A stretch of 64,000 bases of DNA from Mesorhizobium sp. (GCA_004017275.1 SAKE01000004.1:1-64000); one strand, 5' to 3'; counted from the first letter of the stretch, positions 16,992 through 27,024 are shown. Numbers and translations are program-made. The notes: generated by a model not told the origin, from the sequence alone.

Positions 16992-17924
16992 TCAGCCCTC
17001 CAGCTTCTGCAGATGCTGTTCGAGGTAGGGCCGCAGGTGCTGATGCTGCGACGGCAGCTTCAGCGCCTCACCGAGATGAGCGGTGTCCTCATCCCTGTCG
17101 AAACCCGGCTCGTTGGTGGCGACTTCGAACAGCACGCCACCTGGCGTGCGGAAATAGATCGCCCAGAAATAATCGCGATCGATCACCGGCGTCACCCCAT
17201 AGCCGGTGTCCATCAATGCCTTGCGCACTTCGAGCTGCTTGGCACGGTTCTCGACGGCGAAGGCGACATGGTGGACGGAGCCGGCGCCGAGATCGGCGAA
17301 GCCCGCGGTCGGCAGCGATTCGATATCCACGACATCGGCGCCATTGCCGTTCTTCACAGCGAGCCGCCTGACATTGCCCGATCTCTCGATTTCCTCGTAG
17401 CCCATGAATTTCAAAAGCTCCTCAGTGGCGCCGCCATCCTTCAGCCTGAGCGACACTGAGTGAAAGCCACGGATCGCCTCGTCCGTGGGAATCCCGCCTT
17501 TGGCCCATGGTAGGCGACGGTCGGCCTTGTCCTCGACCAGGGCGAAGCCATCGCCGTCCGGTCCGGCAAAGGCCAGACGCTTCTCGCCGAATGTCTCGTC
17601 GCGCGACACACCGGTGACGCCTTCATCGGCAAAACGCTTTTCCCAGTAGGCAAGCGTGCCTTCCGGCACCGAATAGACCGTGGTGCCGACTTCGCCGACG
17701 CCATGCCGGCCCCTGCCGATGTCAGGGAACGGAAAATAGGTCATCACCGAACCGGGCGTCCCGGCCTCGTCGCCATAATAGAGGTGGTAGACGTCAGGCG
17801 CGTCGAAATTCACGGTCTTCTTGACCCGGCGCTGGCCGAGCTTTTTGGTGAAGAACTCGTTGTTCTGGCGGGCATCCCTGGCCATCGATGTGACGTGATG
17901 CAGGCCCTTGATCTGGTCGAGCAT
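16992..17924 (-). CDS. ring-cleaving dioxygenase, VOC family (MhqO-like)
   Basis: Two-domain VOC protein of 310 residues. Likely Fe(II) ligands are the His in KGLHHVTSM (N-terminal domain), the His in SVHHVAF and the Glu in GVLFEVATN (C-terminal domain). Conserved MhqO/LinE-like segments include VNFDAPDVYHLYYGDEAGTPG. The ATG at 17924 has GGAG upstream; the longer in-frame extension to 18272 overlaps the divergent sulfatase and is rejected. First gene of the operon with the hydrolase and GNAT. The substrate is probably a hydroquinone or catechol-like compound (inference). Confidence 0.88.
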   Translation of the reverse strand: MLDQIKGLHHVTSMARDARQNNEFFTKKLGQRRVKKTVNFDAPDVYHLYYGDEAGTPGSVMTYFPFPDIGRGRHGVGEVGTTVYSVPEGTLAYWEKRFADEGVTGVSRDETFGEKRLAFAGPDGDGFALVEDKADRRLPWAKGGIPTDEAIRGFHSVSLRLKDGGATEELLKFMGYEEIERSGNVRRLAVKNGNGADVVDIESLPTAGFADLGAGSVHHVAFAVENRAKQLEVRKALMDTGYGVTPVIDRDYFWAIYFRTPGGVLFEVATNEPGFDRDEDTAHLGEALKLPSQHQHLRPYLEQHLQKLEG

Positions 17925-18037
17925 TGTCTTGCTCCTTCCCTTGGTGCTTGTGCGGCCCTTGCCGCTGTCCACGCCAATATGAGAACCAGAGCACGTTAGG
18001 CAAAGGCTGCAAACATAGAATGGACTGTGCTGCAAAA

Positions 18038-18064
18038 GTGAACAATGAAAAGAAATTTGTTCAC
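18038..18064. promoter_or_regulatory. inverted repeat, candidate operator
   Basis: Perfect 8-bp inverted repeat GTGAACAA / TTGTTCAC with an 11-base AT-rich spacer, in the divergent region between the dioxygenase operon and the sulfatase gene. The size and place fit a MarR- or TetR-type operator. No regulator gene is adjacent, so the binding protein is unknown. Confidence 0.5.
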
Positions 18065-18111
18065 CAATCGAGTTACAAGACAGGCTTGCGCCGTCGTCAG
18101 AATTCGGTTCC

Positions 18112-19697
18112 ATGAGCACCGTTCGACCATCTCGGAACAAGGTATCGCGCGTGACCGGAAAAGCCAGGCGGCCCAACATTCTCCTGATCACCTGCGACCA
18201 GTGGCGCGGCGACTGTCTGTCGTCCGCGGGCCATCCGGTTGTGAAGACGCCGAATGCCGACGCGCTGGCCACTGAGGGTGTGCTGTTCAGGCGGCATTAT
18301 GGCGGTGCGGCACCCTGTTCGCCGGCCCGCGCCTGCCTCTACACCGGCCTCTATCAGATGAACAACCGGGTCTGCCGCAATGGCACGCCGCTCGATGCCC
18401 GTCATGGCAACATCGCGCTGCACGCGCGTAGCCTGGGCTATGATCCGACGCTGTTCGGCTACACCGACGTCTCGCTCGACCCCCGCCTGCTGGCGCCGGG
18501 TGATCCGCGGCTGCAAAGCTATGAAGGCGTGCTGCCGGGCTTTGCAGTGCGCCAGTTGCTCCCCGAGCATCAGAAACAATGGCTGTCCTGGCTGAAGCTG
18601 AGGGGCGCCGATGCTGGCGCCGGATATCCCGACATTCATAGCCCAGCGACCGGCGATAAGGCCGGCGCTGTCAGCAACGCACCGCCCGTCTACTCCAGGG
18701 ACGAGACTCCGGCCGCCTTCCTGACCGGCGAATTCACGCGCTGGCTTGGCGAGCAGGAGCCCGCCGCGCCATGGTTCGCGCATCTTTCCTTCATCAGCCC
18801 GCATCCGCCCTTCATCGTGCCGGAGCCCTACAACACAATGTACGACCCGGCTGACGGCCCGGCCTTCAAGCGTGCGGCAAGCTGGCAGGAAGAGGCGGAA
18901 AGCCATCCCTATCTCGCCTATGATCTCGGCCGGCAGAAACAGATAAAATTCCGCCCCGACGCCAACGGCAAGGTGCATGACTGGAGCGAAGACGATTTCC
19001 GCCGTATCCGCGCGATCTATTACGGTATGGTCTCGGAGGTGGACGCGCAGCTCGGCCGCGTCTGGCAAGCGGTCAAGGCAGTGGGCGCCTGGGACGACAC
19101 CATCATCGTGCTGACATCGGACCACGCCGAGATGATGGGCGACCATTTCATGCTGGGCAAGGGCGGCTACTTCGACGGCAGCTACCACATTCCGCTGATT
19201 ATCCGCGACCCGCGCCACGGCAAGGCTGCTGGCGGCAGCGTCGATCGTTTCACCGAAGCGGTCGACATTGTGCCGACGCTTCTCGACCTGCTCGGCAAAG
19301 ATCCCGCGCCGCACCTCGACGGCTTGTCGCTCAAGCCGTTCCTAAGCGGCGAGAGTCCCGCAGCCTGGCGCGATGCCGCGCATTGGGAGTTTGATTTCCG
19401 CTCGATTGCCGAAGGCGAAGCCGAACGTCATTTCGGCATCGCCTCGCGCCAGTGCAACCTCGCCGTCATCCGTACGGAAAAATTCAAATATGTGCATTTC
19501 GGCGGCGGCCTGCCGCCGTTACTGTTCGACCTTGAAAGCGATCCGGGCGAACTCGACAATCTCGCAGCCGACCCAAAGCATCTTGCCGTACGGCTGGAAT
19601 TCGCCGAACGGCTGCTCGCCTGGCGGGGCGAACATCTCGACCAGTCGCTAGCGCTGGCAGAGCTGACGGAGCACGGCGTGGTTGGCCACGTAGCTGG

Positions 19698-19704
<7 letters not shown>
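18112..19704 (+). CDS. sulfatase-family hydrolase, phosphonate monoester hydrolase-like
   Basis: Alkaline-phosphatase-superfamily sulfatase of 530 residues. The active-site segment CSPARACLYTGLY carries the C-x-P-x-R motif whose Cys is normally converted to formylglycine. Metal and substrate residues include ITCDQ near the N terminus and LTSDHAEMMGDH in the C-terminal half. The order of blocks (MNNRVCRNGTPLD, GYDPTLFGYTD, FKYVHFGGGLPPLLFDLESD) resembles rhizobial phosphonate/phosphate monoester hydrolases more than choline sulfatase. An alternative GTG start at 18151 has AAGG upstream. No signal peptide. The substrate could be a sulfate or phosphonate ester. Confidence 0.87.
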
Positions 19705-21109
<1,405 letters not shown>

Positions 21110-21194
21110 GATAATCTCTCCTCGTGCGTGATTTCGTGCACGCCGTGTCCGGAACCGTCGCTTGGGAGATCGGACGCGGCACCTACCAGTTCAC

Positions 21195-21219
21195 AACGTC
21201 GTGAGCATAGTGTTGTTCC
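21195..21219 (-). promoter_or_regulatory. EcfG-type promoter of the PRC-barrel gene
   Basis: On the minus strand it reads GGAAC-N16-CGTT, the exact alphaproteobacterial general stress sigma consensus, about 85 bp before the gene start. Confidence 0.82.
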
Positions 21220-21309
21220 GACAAAAGCGGCGGCATCCGTGGCAAAGATCACAGCGCGGACACGCGGCGGCCGTAGAATGCGCCGGCGAGTGTCGCCACC
21301 CCTCAAAAC

Positions 21310-21334
21310 GGAACCTTTCCCGCCTCGTCGCGTT
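21310..21334 (+). promoter_or_regulatory. EcfG-type promoter of the lipid kinase-like gene
   Basis: GGAAC at 21310, 16-base spacer, CGTT at 21331; about 55 bp upstream of the ATG at 21390. With the minus-strand site at 21195-21219 it forms a divergent pair. Confidence 0.82.
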
Positions 21335-21389
21335 TCAGCCTGCGGCTGGGTTTGTCCTGGCCCATCATGTTTTAACGACGGAGCGGGGC

Positions 21390-22310
21390 ATGAAATTCGC
21401 AGCGGTGCTGAACCGGGACGGTGGCACCTTGCGCAACGCTGACCTTGCCGCCCTCTGCGATAGGATGTGTCAGACCCTGGAGACGGCAGGGCATTCTCTC
21501 AGCATTGACGTTGTTGCCGGCAAGGATCTTGTGGACGCGCTCGACGGTGCTACATCGCGCCGCTCCGTCGACATCGTGCTGGCCGGCGGCGGCGACGGAA
21601 CCATTTCCGCCGCGGCCGCCCGGCTGATGGGCACCAAAAAGGCGCTTGCCATCCTGCCGGCCGGCACGATGAATTTGTTTGCGCGCGGGTTGGGTATCCC
21701 GCAGTCCCTTGAGGCCGCGCTGAAATCCTTCACTGACGGCGAAATCATTGCGGTCGATATGGCCACGGCCAACGGCCGACCCTTCGTTCACCAATTCTCG
21801 ATCGGCATTCATGCGAAGATGGTGCAACTGCGCCAAAAAATGGAATTCGGTTCGCGCCTGGGAAAGATCCGCGCCTCGGTCAAGGCAGCCTGGGCGACGA
21901 TCAACAATCCACCGGCGATGAACGTGACGCTCAGCATTGGCAAAGCCGAGATCGCGGCCCGTATTACCGGCATCGGCATCACCAACAATTTGTTCGGCGA
22001 GGGTCACCTGCCATACGCCGACAACCCGGCGGGCGGCGTGCTTGGCGTCTATGTCACGGTGGCGCAACAGCGTACCGAATTGCTCAAATTCTTCTTCAAC
22101 ATGGCGCGCGGTAAATGGCGCGACAACCAGCATGTCGAAATCCATCAGGCGGACAGAACGGTCTTGAAAATCCATTCGGGGAGCAGCAAATTTCGCGCCG
22201 TGATGGATGGAGAACTGGTCCGGCTCGACCGTGAAACGACGATCGAAATTCAGCCTGGCGCGCTGAACGTCCTGGTGCCGGCGAGCATCGCCAAGGCAGA
22301 GGCTGCCTGA
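21390..22310 (+). CDS. diacylglycerol kinase-family protein (YegS/BmrU-like)
   Basis: Lipid-kinase-fold protein of 306 residues. The N-terminal domain has the nucleotide motif LAGGGDGTISAAAARLMG and the LPAGTMNLFARGLGIP segment; the C-terminal half is the beta-sandwich seen in YegS/DgkB-like kinases (AVMDGELVRLD). It would phosphorylate diacylglycerol or another lipid at the membrane surface. The start is ATG at 21390 with GGAG ahead; the open frame continues upstream through the promoter and is not coding there. An EcfG promoter suggests stress induction. Confidence 0.87.
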   Translation: MKFAAVLNRDGGTLRNADLAALCDRMCQTLETAGHSLSIDVVAGKDLVDALDGATSRRSVDIVLAGGGDGTISAAAARLMGTKKALAILPAGTMNLFARGLGIPQSLEAALKSFTDGEIIAVDMATANGRPFVHQFSIGIHAKMVQLRQKMEFGSRLGKIRASVKAAWATINNPPAMNVTLSIGKAEIAARITGIGITNNLFGEGHLPYADNPAGGVLGVYVTVAQQRTELLKFFFNMARGKWRDNQHVEIHQADRTVLKIHSGSSKFRAVMDGELVRLDRETTIEIQPGALNVLVPASIAKAEAA

Positions 22311-22337
22311 ATGCGATCCCGACCGATGGCCCAAAAT

Positions 22338-22511
22338 CTAGCCGCTTGGCGCACTTTCTTGCTCAGTCGCCGGGGTCTTGACCATTTCACCATAAATCTC
22401 GGCGATACCCCAGGCGGCGAACGCCAGGAGCAACGCGGCAATCAGGATACGCAAGCCGTGCCAACCCCATCGTCCCTGACGCGCTTTGTTTTCGGGAATG
22501 ATCTTGGGCAT
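22338..22511 (-). CDS. small single-pass membrane protein (57 aa)
   Basis: A 57-residue open frame: a basic N-terminal segment (PENKARQGRWGWHG), one hydrophobic helix (LRILIAALLLAFAAWGIAEIYG) and a short polar tail. AAGGA lies about eight bases before the ATG. A perfect EcfG-type promoter is 58 bp upstream, which supports a real, stress-induced gene despite its size. I do not recognise a named family. Confidence 0.72.
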   Translation of the reverse strand: MPKIIPENKARQGRWGWHGLRILIAALLLAFAAWGIAEIYGEMVKTPATEQESAPSG

Positions 22512-22568
22512 GGTCGATCCTTGTCTCGTTTTGCGCCAGCTGCCACGTCTGGCACAACATGGTCAGGT

Positions 22569-22593
22569 AACGGTTCCTCGCTAGGATGGTTCC
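22569..22593 (-). promoter_or_regulatory. EcfG-type promoter of the 57-aa gene
   Basis: The minus strand carries GGAAC-N16-CGTT, ending 58 bp before the small protein start. It overlaps the region upstream of the divergent kinase gene. Confidence 0.8.
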
Positions 22594-22665
22594 GGGTCGG
22601 TGGGCTGCTCCTGGGCCGGCAAGACGGCGCAAGGACGGGGACCAAGGCGGGGCATTGGGGGCTTG

Positions 22666-24198
22666 GTGAATAGCAAGGCAGAAACGGAGCCGGGTCTGCC
22701 GGCCGAAGTTGTACGCGCGGTCAAGGATGTCGACCGGCTGGCCGTGCTGCACGGGCTGAAGATGTTGGATACGGCGGCAGACCCGGATTTCGACCGCATA
22801 AGCAGCCTTGCCGCGGCGGTAATGCAGGTGCCGATCGCCCTGGTTACGCTCGTCGACAACGAGCGGCAGTGGTTCAAATCCCGTTTCGGCCTGGACGAGA
22901 CCGAAACGGCGGCCGACATCTCCTTTTCCGCCCATGCGATCGCCGCCGGCGACGAGCCGATGGTGGTGGCGGATGCAACGACGGACCCACGTTTCAAGGC
23001 CAACCCGCTGGTCACCGGCAAGCATCACGTCCGCTTCTATGCCGGCGCCCCGATGATCGTTGCCGGCGCCGCCATCGGCACGCTGTGCGTGCTCGACCGC
23101 AAACCGCATCCCTTTCCATCCCGCGCCAGGCTCGAGCAGTTGAAGGCGCTTGCCGACCTCGCCGCCAGCCTGTTCACCTTGAAGGATGCGACCCGCAGCG
23201 GCGCCATCGCCGAGGCAGCACTGGCGCGTGAGGAAAAGCGGCGCGCCATCGCACTCGATGCGGCTTCGCTCGCCAGTTGGGCATGGGACATCCGCACCGA
23301 CATCATCGAATGTGACACCCTGCTTTCGGAGCTGTTCAACCTGCCGCGCTCGAACCGGCTGCGGGCACGCGACATCCTCACCGCCATCGATCCGCGCGAC
23401 GTTTACCAGACCGAAACGCGCTTTCGCGACGCCTTGACTGGCAGCGACGACTATTTCGGCGAATACCGGGTGAAGGGCCTTCATCCCCCGCGCTGGCTCG
23501 CCACGCGCGGCCGCGTCATCGAGCGCGACGGCGACGGCAAGCCGACGCTGATCTTCGGCGTCAATTACGACATATCGGAGCGCAAGCTTGGCGACGAGCG
23601 CCAACGGCTGCTGCTGCGCGAGCTCAACCATCGCGTCAAGAATACGCTGGCGACCGTGCAGGCGCTGGCAACGCAGACTGTACGCCATGCCCGCCAGCCA
23701 AGCGAGTTCCTCGAAGCTTTCAGCGCCCGACTCCAGGCGCTGGGTATCGCCCATAACCTGTTGTCCGACCGTGAGTGGCGCGGCATCGGCATCCGTGAAC
23801 TCGTCCAGATCGAGGTCAAGCCCTTCGACACGGCCGAACAGCCGCGCATGACGATCTCCGGCGCCGACCTACTGCTGTCGCCCGACCAGGCCGTCGGGCT
23901 TGGCCTGATCCTGCATGAGTTGGCCAGCAATGCGCTGAAATATGGCTCGCTGTCCGTGCTGTCGGGCAAGGTTGATCTCGACTGGAGGACGCAAGGCAGG
24001 AAAGGCGCCCGGCGCCTCGTGCTGACCTGGCGCGAAAGCGGCGGCCCGCAAGTCGCCCCGCCGGAGCGGCACGGCTTCGGCTCGATCCTCATCCGCCGCA
24101 GCCTTGCCAAGGTCATTTCAAGCGAGGTGACCCATGAATTCCGGCCGGAAGGCGTGTTTGCCGAAATATCGATGCCGCTGGAAGATCTGTCGAAGTGA
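22666..24198 (+). CDS. GAF-PAS HWE-type sensor histidine kinase
   Basis: Cytoplasmic sensor kinase of about 510 residues. A GAF domain (about residues 20-160, LAVLHGLKMLDTAADPDFDRI onward) is followed by a PAS-like segment (200-305) and an HWE/HisKA_2 kinase core: phosphoacceptor in LLRELNHRVKNTLATVQ, N-box HELASNALKYGSL and the WRESGG segment. GTG at 22666 with a G-rich site upstream is the likely start; another GTG at 22600 is possible. HWE kinases in this order are known inputs to PhyR, and this gene is 3-5 kb from phyR. Confidence 0.85.
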   Translation: MNSKAETEPGLPAEVVRAVKDVDRLAVLHGLKMLDTAADPDFDRISSLAAAVMQVPIALVTLVDNERQWFKSRFGLDETETAADISFSAHAIAAGDEPMVVADATTDPRFKANPLVTGKHHVRFYAGAPMIVAGAAIGTLCVLDRKPHPFPSRARLEQLKALADLAASLFTLKDATRSGAIAEAALAREEKRRAIALDAASLASWAWDIRTDIIECDTLLSELFNLPRSNRLRARDILTAIDPRDVYQTETRFRDALTGSDDYFGEYRVKGLHPPRWLATRGRVIERDGDGKPTLIFGVNYDISERKLGDERQRLLLRELNHRVKNTLATVQALATQTVRHARQPSEFLEAFSARLQALGIAHNLLSDREWRGIGIRELVQIEVKPFDTAEQPRMTISGADLLLSPDQAVGLGLILHELASNALKYGSLSVLSGKVDLDWRTQGRKGARRLVLTWRESGGPQVAPPERHGFGSILIRRSLAKVISSEVTHEFRPEGVFAEISMPLEDLSK

Positions 24199-24223
24199 CA
24201 GACCTCCCGAACCGAAGGTCAGC

Positions 24224-24285
24224 GCAGCAAAAAGTGGAAAGCCGGTTTTCACGGACAAACGATTTCCGTTTGTCCGGAGATCATG
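24224..24285. repeat. AAAGTG...CGGTTTT palindromic repeat with hairpin
   Basis: Shares the AAAAAGTGG...CCGGTTTTC core with the other intergenic repeats, then a perfect 10-bp stem CGGACAAACG / CGTTTGTCCG (24252-24276) with a five-base loop. It lies downstream of the kinase gene and could act as its terminator. Confidence 0.6.
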
Positions 24286-24286
24286 A

Positions 24287-24763
24287 TCAAACAGACCGGT
24301 CGTCCTGTTTTCGTTCGGATTCATCCGGATCGTCGGGGTTCACGTTTTCGCGGTAGATGGCATAGGCCGCCAGCGCCACGGCAGGCCCCAGAAGGACACC
24401 GAGACCGCCTTTTCCCTTCAGCAGTGTCGGCAGCACGGCAAGCGCCGCGGCGATGCCGATCGCTTTCAGGTCGGCGTTGCGTCGTTGAGCCCGGCGCCGG
24501 GCTCGCGAACCTGCGGATATCTGGTAAATCAGCAGGATCAACCCGGCAAGCACCAGGAAACCGGCGCCAAAGCCCGACGCAGCGGCAAATGACCCGTAGC
24601 GACTTGCCGTCCAGATATAGGCTGCCCCAACCAGGAAGCCGAGACCGCAGAGCGCGGCCGATATGGCGAGCATATAGACGATTGCCGCCGTGCGCGCCCG
24701 CCGCATGGCGGCAACGGTTTCACCCGAGGCGAGACCCGAAATCAGGGATGCGAGCATTCCCAT
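24287..24763 (-). CDS. holin-like integral membrane protein
   Basis: About 158 residues, resembling the actinobacterial-phage-holin-type (DUF1469-like) membrane proteins common in alphaproteobacteria, though I am not sure of the family. Two close hydrophobic helices (AAIVYMLAISAALCGLGFLVGAAYIW and FGAGFLVLAGLILLIYQI) and a weaker third near residue 115, then an acidic/basic tail. The start is ATG at 24763; a TTG at 24769 is an alternative. It follows the DUF883 gene closely and is probably co-transcribed from the EcfG promoter at 25413-25437. A lysis role is not implied. Confidence 0.7.
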   Translation of the reverse strand: MGMLASLISGLASGETVAAMRRARTAAIVYMLAISAALCGLGFLVGAAYIWTASRYGSFAAASGFGAGFLVLAGLILLIYQISAGSRARRRAQRRNADLKAIGIAAALAVLPTLLKGKGGLGVLLGPAVALAAYAIYRENVNPDDPDESERKQDDRSV

Positions 24764-24774
24764 CTGCAATGCGG

Positions 24775-25101
24775 CTACCGACGCGCGATGAGCGCGACGA
24801 GGAAGCCGACGCCGGCAGCGATCGCCAGTGACGTCACCGGCTTTTCGCGCACGCTTGCCATCATCTGCGCTTCGATATCCTTGGCGTTGCTGCGCAGGCT
24901 GTCAAAGGCTGCCTCGCCCTGCGCGCGCAGCTGCTCGACCCCTTCCGTGGCCGCACGGCGCGCGGTGCCGTAGCCATGCTCGCCGGTCTTGGCCAATTGC
25001 TTGGTAAGCTTGTCGATGTCGGCCTTCAATTGCCTGATGTCGGCTTCGAGGTCTGAATTCGTGCGCGCTTCGCTGGCGGTCTTTCCTGCGGCAGTTGCCA
25101 T
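24775..25101 (-). CDS. DUF883 (YqjD/ElaB-like) membrane-anchored protein
   Basis: A 108-residue protein with a long amphipathic, coiled-coil-like region (about residues 15-85) and one C-terminal membrane helix ending in Arg-Arg (VTSLAIAAGVGFLVALIARR). This is the DUF883 layout; E. coli YqjD is an inner-membrane, stationary-phase protein that associates with ribosomes (from memory). A GGAG-like site precedes the ATG. It leads a two-gene operon with the holin-like protein. Confidence 0.87.
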   Translation of the reverse strand: MATAAGKTASEARTNSDLEADIRQLKADIDKLTKQLAKTGEHGYGTARRAATEGVEQLRAQGEAAFDSLRSNAKDIEAQMMASVREKPVTSLAIAAGVGFLVALIARR

Positions 25102-25518
25102 TGCTTAACTCCTTGTGATTGCTTGATTTCAAACGCGCCGCATGTCTCATGGTTCCGAGATCGGGGACAAAGTAGCCGAAAACGCATCCATGCGCATCCG
25201 ACCTGCCGGCGATGGCGAGGAGACGCTGTTCCTCAGATCAGCGGCCGGCGCGCCTCACCCAACCCTTCCCAGCCAGCGAGTCGCTTGAGCCCTTCACCTC
25301 GCAACGGCCGTCGCGCCAGACGATCAGTTTGGCGGCTGGAAAAAGCACGACTGTTCTGGGTTGACATTTCGACCCCTCTTCGAAAGCCCGCTCTTTGAAA
25401 AAGCTGCGTTTCAACGCGTTGCAAGGATTGAGGTTCCACCGCCGGCCACATGTCTTTTTTTAAATGACAGCACGCCAATTAACGATCATGACTCTATCGT
25501 TTCAAGGAGTCCTTGCCT
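25102..25518. other. 417-bp intergenic region
   Basis: Between divergent DUF883 and response-regulator genes. It contains the minus-strand EcfG promoter at 25413-25437, leaving a leader of about 300 nt before the DUF883 gene, and the AAGGAG site of the regulator at 25504. I see no further gene or strong repeat in it. Confidence 0.6.
25413..25437 (-). promoter_or_regulatory. EcfG-type promoter upstream of DUF883
   Basis: The minus strand reads GGAAC-N16-CGTT. It lies about 310 bp before the DUF883 start, farther than the other sites, so the leader is long. Confidence 0.65.
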
Positions 25519-25899
25519 GTGCCCACATTGCTTGACGGATTGCGGATTCTCGTCCTGGAGGACGAATTTCTGATCGCCATGGATGTCGAGCAACTTTGCC
25601 GCGACCACGGCGCCGGTGAGGTAGTGATCGCCCGCGATCTGACCGAGGTCGATGGCCGGGAGGTCGCCACGCAATTCGACGCGGCCATTGTCGACCTCAT
25701 GCTGGGCGGCGCCTCGACGATCGATTTCGCCTCGGGGCTGCGTGCGGCAGGCGTACCTTTCGTGTTTGCATCGGGCTACTCGGATGCCGATGAAATCAGG
25801 GCATCCTTTCCGGGCGTCAGGCTGGTCGGCAAACCCTATTCGGGTGAAGACCTCGTGCAAGCGGTGGCGGCGGCCTGTGGACGCACTTCTCCCGGTTGA
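25519..25899 (+). CDS. single-domain response regulator, FAT GUY-like
   Basis: Receiver domain only, about 126 residues. An acidic cluster LVLEDEFLIAMDVE, phosphoacceptor Asp in AAIVDLMLGG and Lys in LVGKPYSGED are present. The usual Thr/Ser block is replaced by PFVFASGYSD, the pattern of the FAT GUY single-domain regulators. One such protein, SdrG, acts in the Sphingomonas general stress pathway. The start is GTG at 25519 with AAGGAG nine bases ahead; a TTG at 25513 is too close to that site. It sits beside ecfG-nepR-phyR, supporting a phosphorelay role. Confidence 0.85.
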   Translation: MPTLLDGLRILVLEDEFLIAMDVEQLCRDHGAGEVVIARDLTEVDGREVATQFDAAIVDLMLGGASTIDFASGLRAAGVPFVFASGYSDADEIRASFPGVRLVGKPYSGEDLVQAVAAACGRTSPG

Positions 25900-25930
25900 G
25901 ATAAGCCCGACCCCTTGCGGGTCGCGCCTG

Positions 25931-26030
25931 ATGCGTGTCGCTCGAAAGTAGCCCCGGTTTTGAGACAACGAGATGCATAGAAACAAAGGCCTTAAAGCGC
26001 GTCGGACGAATCCGTTTCGATGCGCTTTGG
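25931..26030. repeat. two-hairpin intergenic repeat (copy A)
   Basis: ATGCGTGTCG ... CGAGATGCAT arms flank a GAAAGTAGCCCCGGTTTTGA core, then AGAAACAAAGGCC and a second palindrome AAAGCGCGTCGGACGAA...TTCGATGCGCTTT. Nearly the same element occurs at 37263-37363. It lies between the response regulator and ecfG. Confidence 0.75.
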
Positions 26031-26041
26031 CGGATTGCAGA

Positions 26042-26593
26042 TCAGCTGGCCGGCGAGCCCGTTACCTGAGCCGAAATCGCATCCGGGCCATACTCGTCTT
26101 CGCCTGATATTTTCAGGATCTCCTGCAAGCGGGTGCGGGCTCGGCTGACGCGGCTCTTGATCGTTCCGACCGCGCAACCGCAAATCTCGGCGGCCTCCTC
26201 ATAGGAGAAACCCGACGCACCGATGAGGATGATGGCCTCGCGCTGGTCCTCCGGCAATTGTTCAAGGGCGGTGCGGAAATCCTTCAGGTCGAGCTGGCCA
26301 TGCTGGGCCGGATGAACGGCCAGCCTGGCCGTCATGATGCCGTCGCTATCTTGCACTTCGCGTCCGCGCTTGCGCATCTGCGAATAGAATTCATTGCGCA
26401 GGATGGTGAAAAGCCATGCCTTGAGATTGGTGCCGGGCTGGAAGCTCTCATGCTTGTCCCAGGCCTTGACCAGCGTTTCCTGGACGAGGTCGTCCGCCTT
26501 GTCGGCATTTTGCGTCAGCGACACGGCAAAGGCGCGCAAGCTCGGGATCGCCCCAAGCAGATCGGTCTTGAAGCCTTGTGAGACCGCTGCCAT
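26042..26593 (-). CDS. ecfG: ECF sigma factor EcfG, general stress response
   Basis: Group ECF15 sigma factor, 183 residues. Region 2 contains DLVQETLVKAWDKHESFQPGTNLKAWLFTILRNEF, and region 4 contains ALEQLPEDQREAIILIGASGFSYEEAAEICGCAVGTIKSRVSRARTRL. It directs RNA polymerase to GGAAC-N16-CGTT promoters and is held inactive by NepR. The gene starts three bases after nepR, and an EcfG-type promoter precedes that pair, so it is autoregulated. Length and gene order are typical of rhizobia. Confidence 0.95.
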   Translation of the reverse strand: MAAVSQGFKTDLLGAIPSLRAFAVSLTQNADKADDLVQETLVKAWDKHESFQPGTNLKAWLFTILRNEFYSQMRKRGREVQDSDGIMTARLAVHPAQHGQLDLKDFRTALEQLPEDQREAIILIGASGFSYEEAAEICGCAVGTIKSRVSRARTRLQEILKISGEDEYGPDAISAQVTGSPAS

Positions 26594-26596
26594 GCC

Positions 26597-26800
26597 TCAG
26601 TCTTTCTTCTGTGCGGGTTCGGCCTGTTCCAGCTGGCTGAGCAACTGGGCGAAGCGATCCGGCACATCGTCGGAGACCAGCTCGTCGTAATATTGCTGGA
26701 GTTTTCGTCCGATTTCGGAGTTCGGTCCCAGTGCGTCACTGGAACCGTTCCGGCGCCTGCCTGCGGCGCCAGCCAGAATATCTTTCGTCATATCCTTCAT
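26597..26800 (-). CDS. nepR: anti-sigma factor NepR
   Basis: Small anti-sigma factor of 67 residues. The conserved core LGPNSEIGRKLQQYYDELV plus VPDRFAQLLSQLEQ is the two-helix NepR signature that binds EcfG or, under stress, phosphorylated PhyR. The N-terminal tail is basic and variable. I start at ATG 26800 (AAGGG eight bases upstream); ATG 26791 is a close alternative. The open frame further upstream spans the promoter and is not coding. Confidence 0.93.
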   Translation of the reverse strand: MKDMTKDILAGAAGRRRNGSSDALGPNSEIGRKLQQYYDELVSDDVPDRFAQLLSQLEQAEPAQKKD

Positions 26801-26893
26801 TTTGCCCTTATATTCCAGTACCGAAGCCGCCCATAATATTACTGAACACAACGCAAGCGACGCCCTCGTCTGGTTGCCCATCCCGAACCCCCA

Positions 26894-26918
26894 AACGCCG
26901 TCCCGGCATATTAGTTCC
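26894..26918 (-). promoter_or_regulatory. EcfG-type promoter of nepR-ecfG
   Basis: The minus strand reads GGAAC-N16-CGTT, with the -10 element about 94 bp before nepR. It gives positive autoregulation of the sigma factor operon. It lies nine bases from the divergent phyR promoter. Confidence 0.9.
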
Positions 26919-26927
26919 ACCAGGACC

Positions 26928-26952
26928 GGAACTTTTTCTCAGGACCGACGTT
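26928..26952 (+). promoter_or_regulatory. EcfG-type promoter of phyR
   Basis: GGAAC at 26928, 16-base spacer, CGTT at 26949, about 70 bp before the phyR ATG. It is back to back with the nepR-ecfG promoter. Confidence 0.9.
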
Positions 26953-27024
26953 GTTTGACCGGGCTTGCAATCAGCTTGACCTGCAATCTATGCAATCACG
27001 TCATTCTGAGGGAGACGTCTGATC

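Noticed and set aside
24287..24763. Prophage remnant from the holin-like gene
   Set aside because: No other phage gene is nearby; such membrane proteins are common housekeeping or stress proteins in this group.
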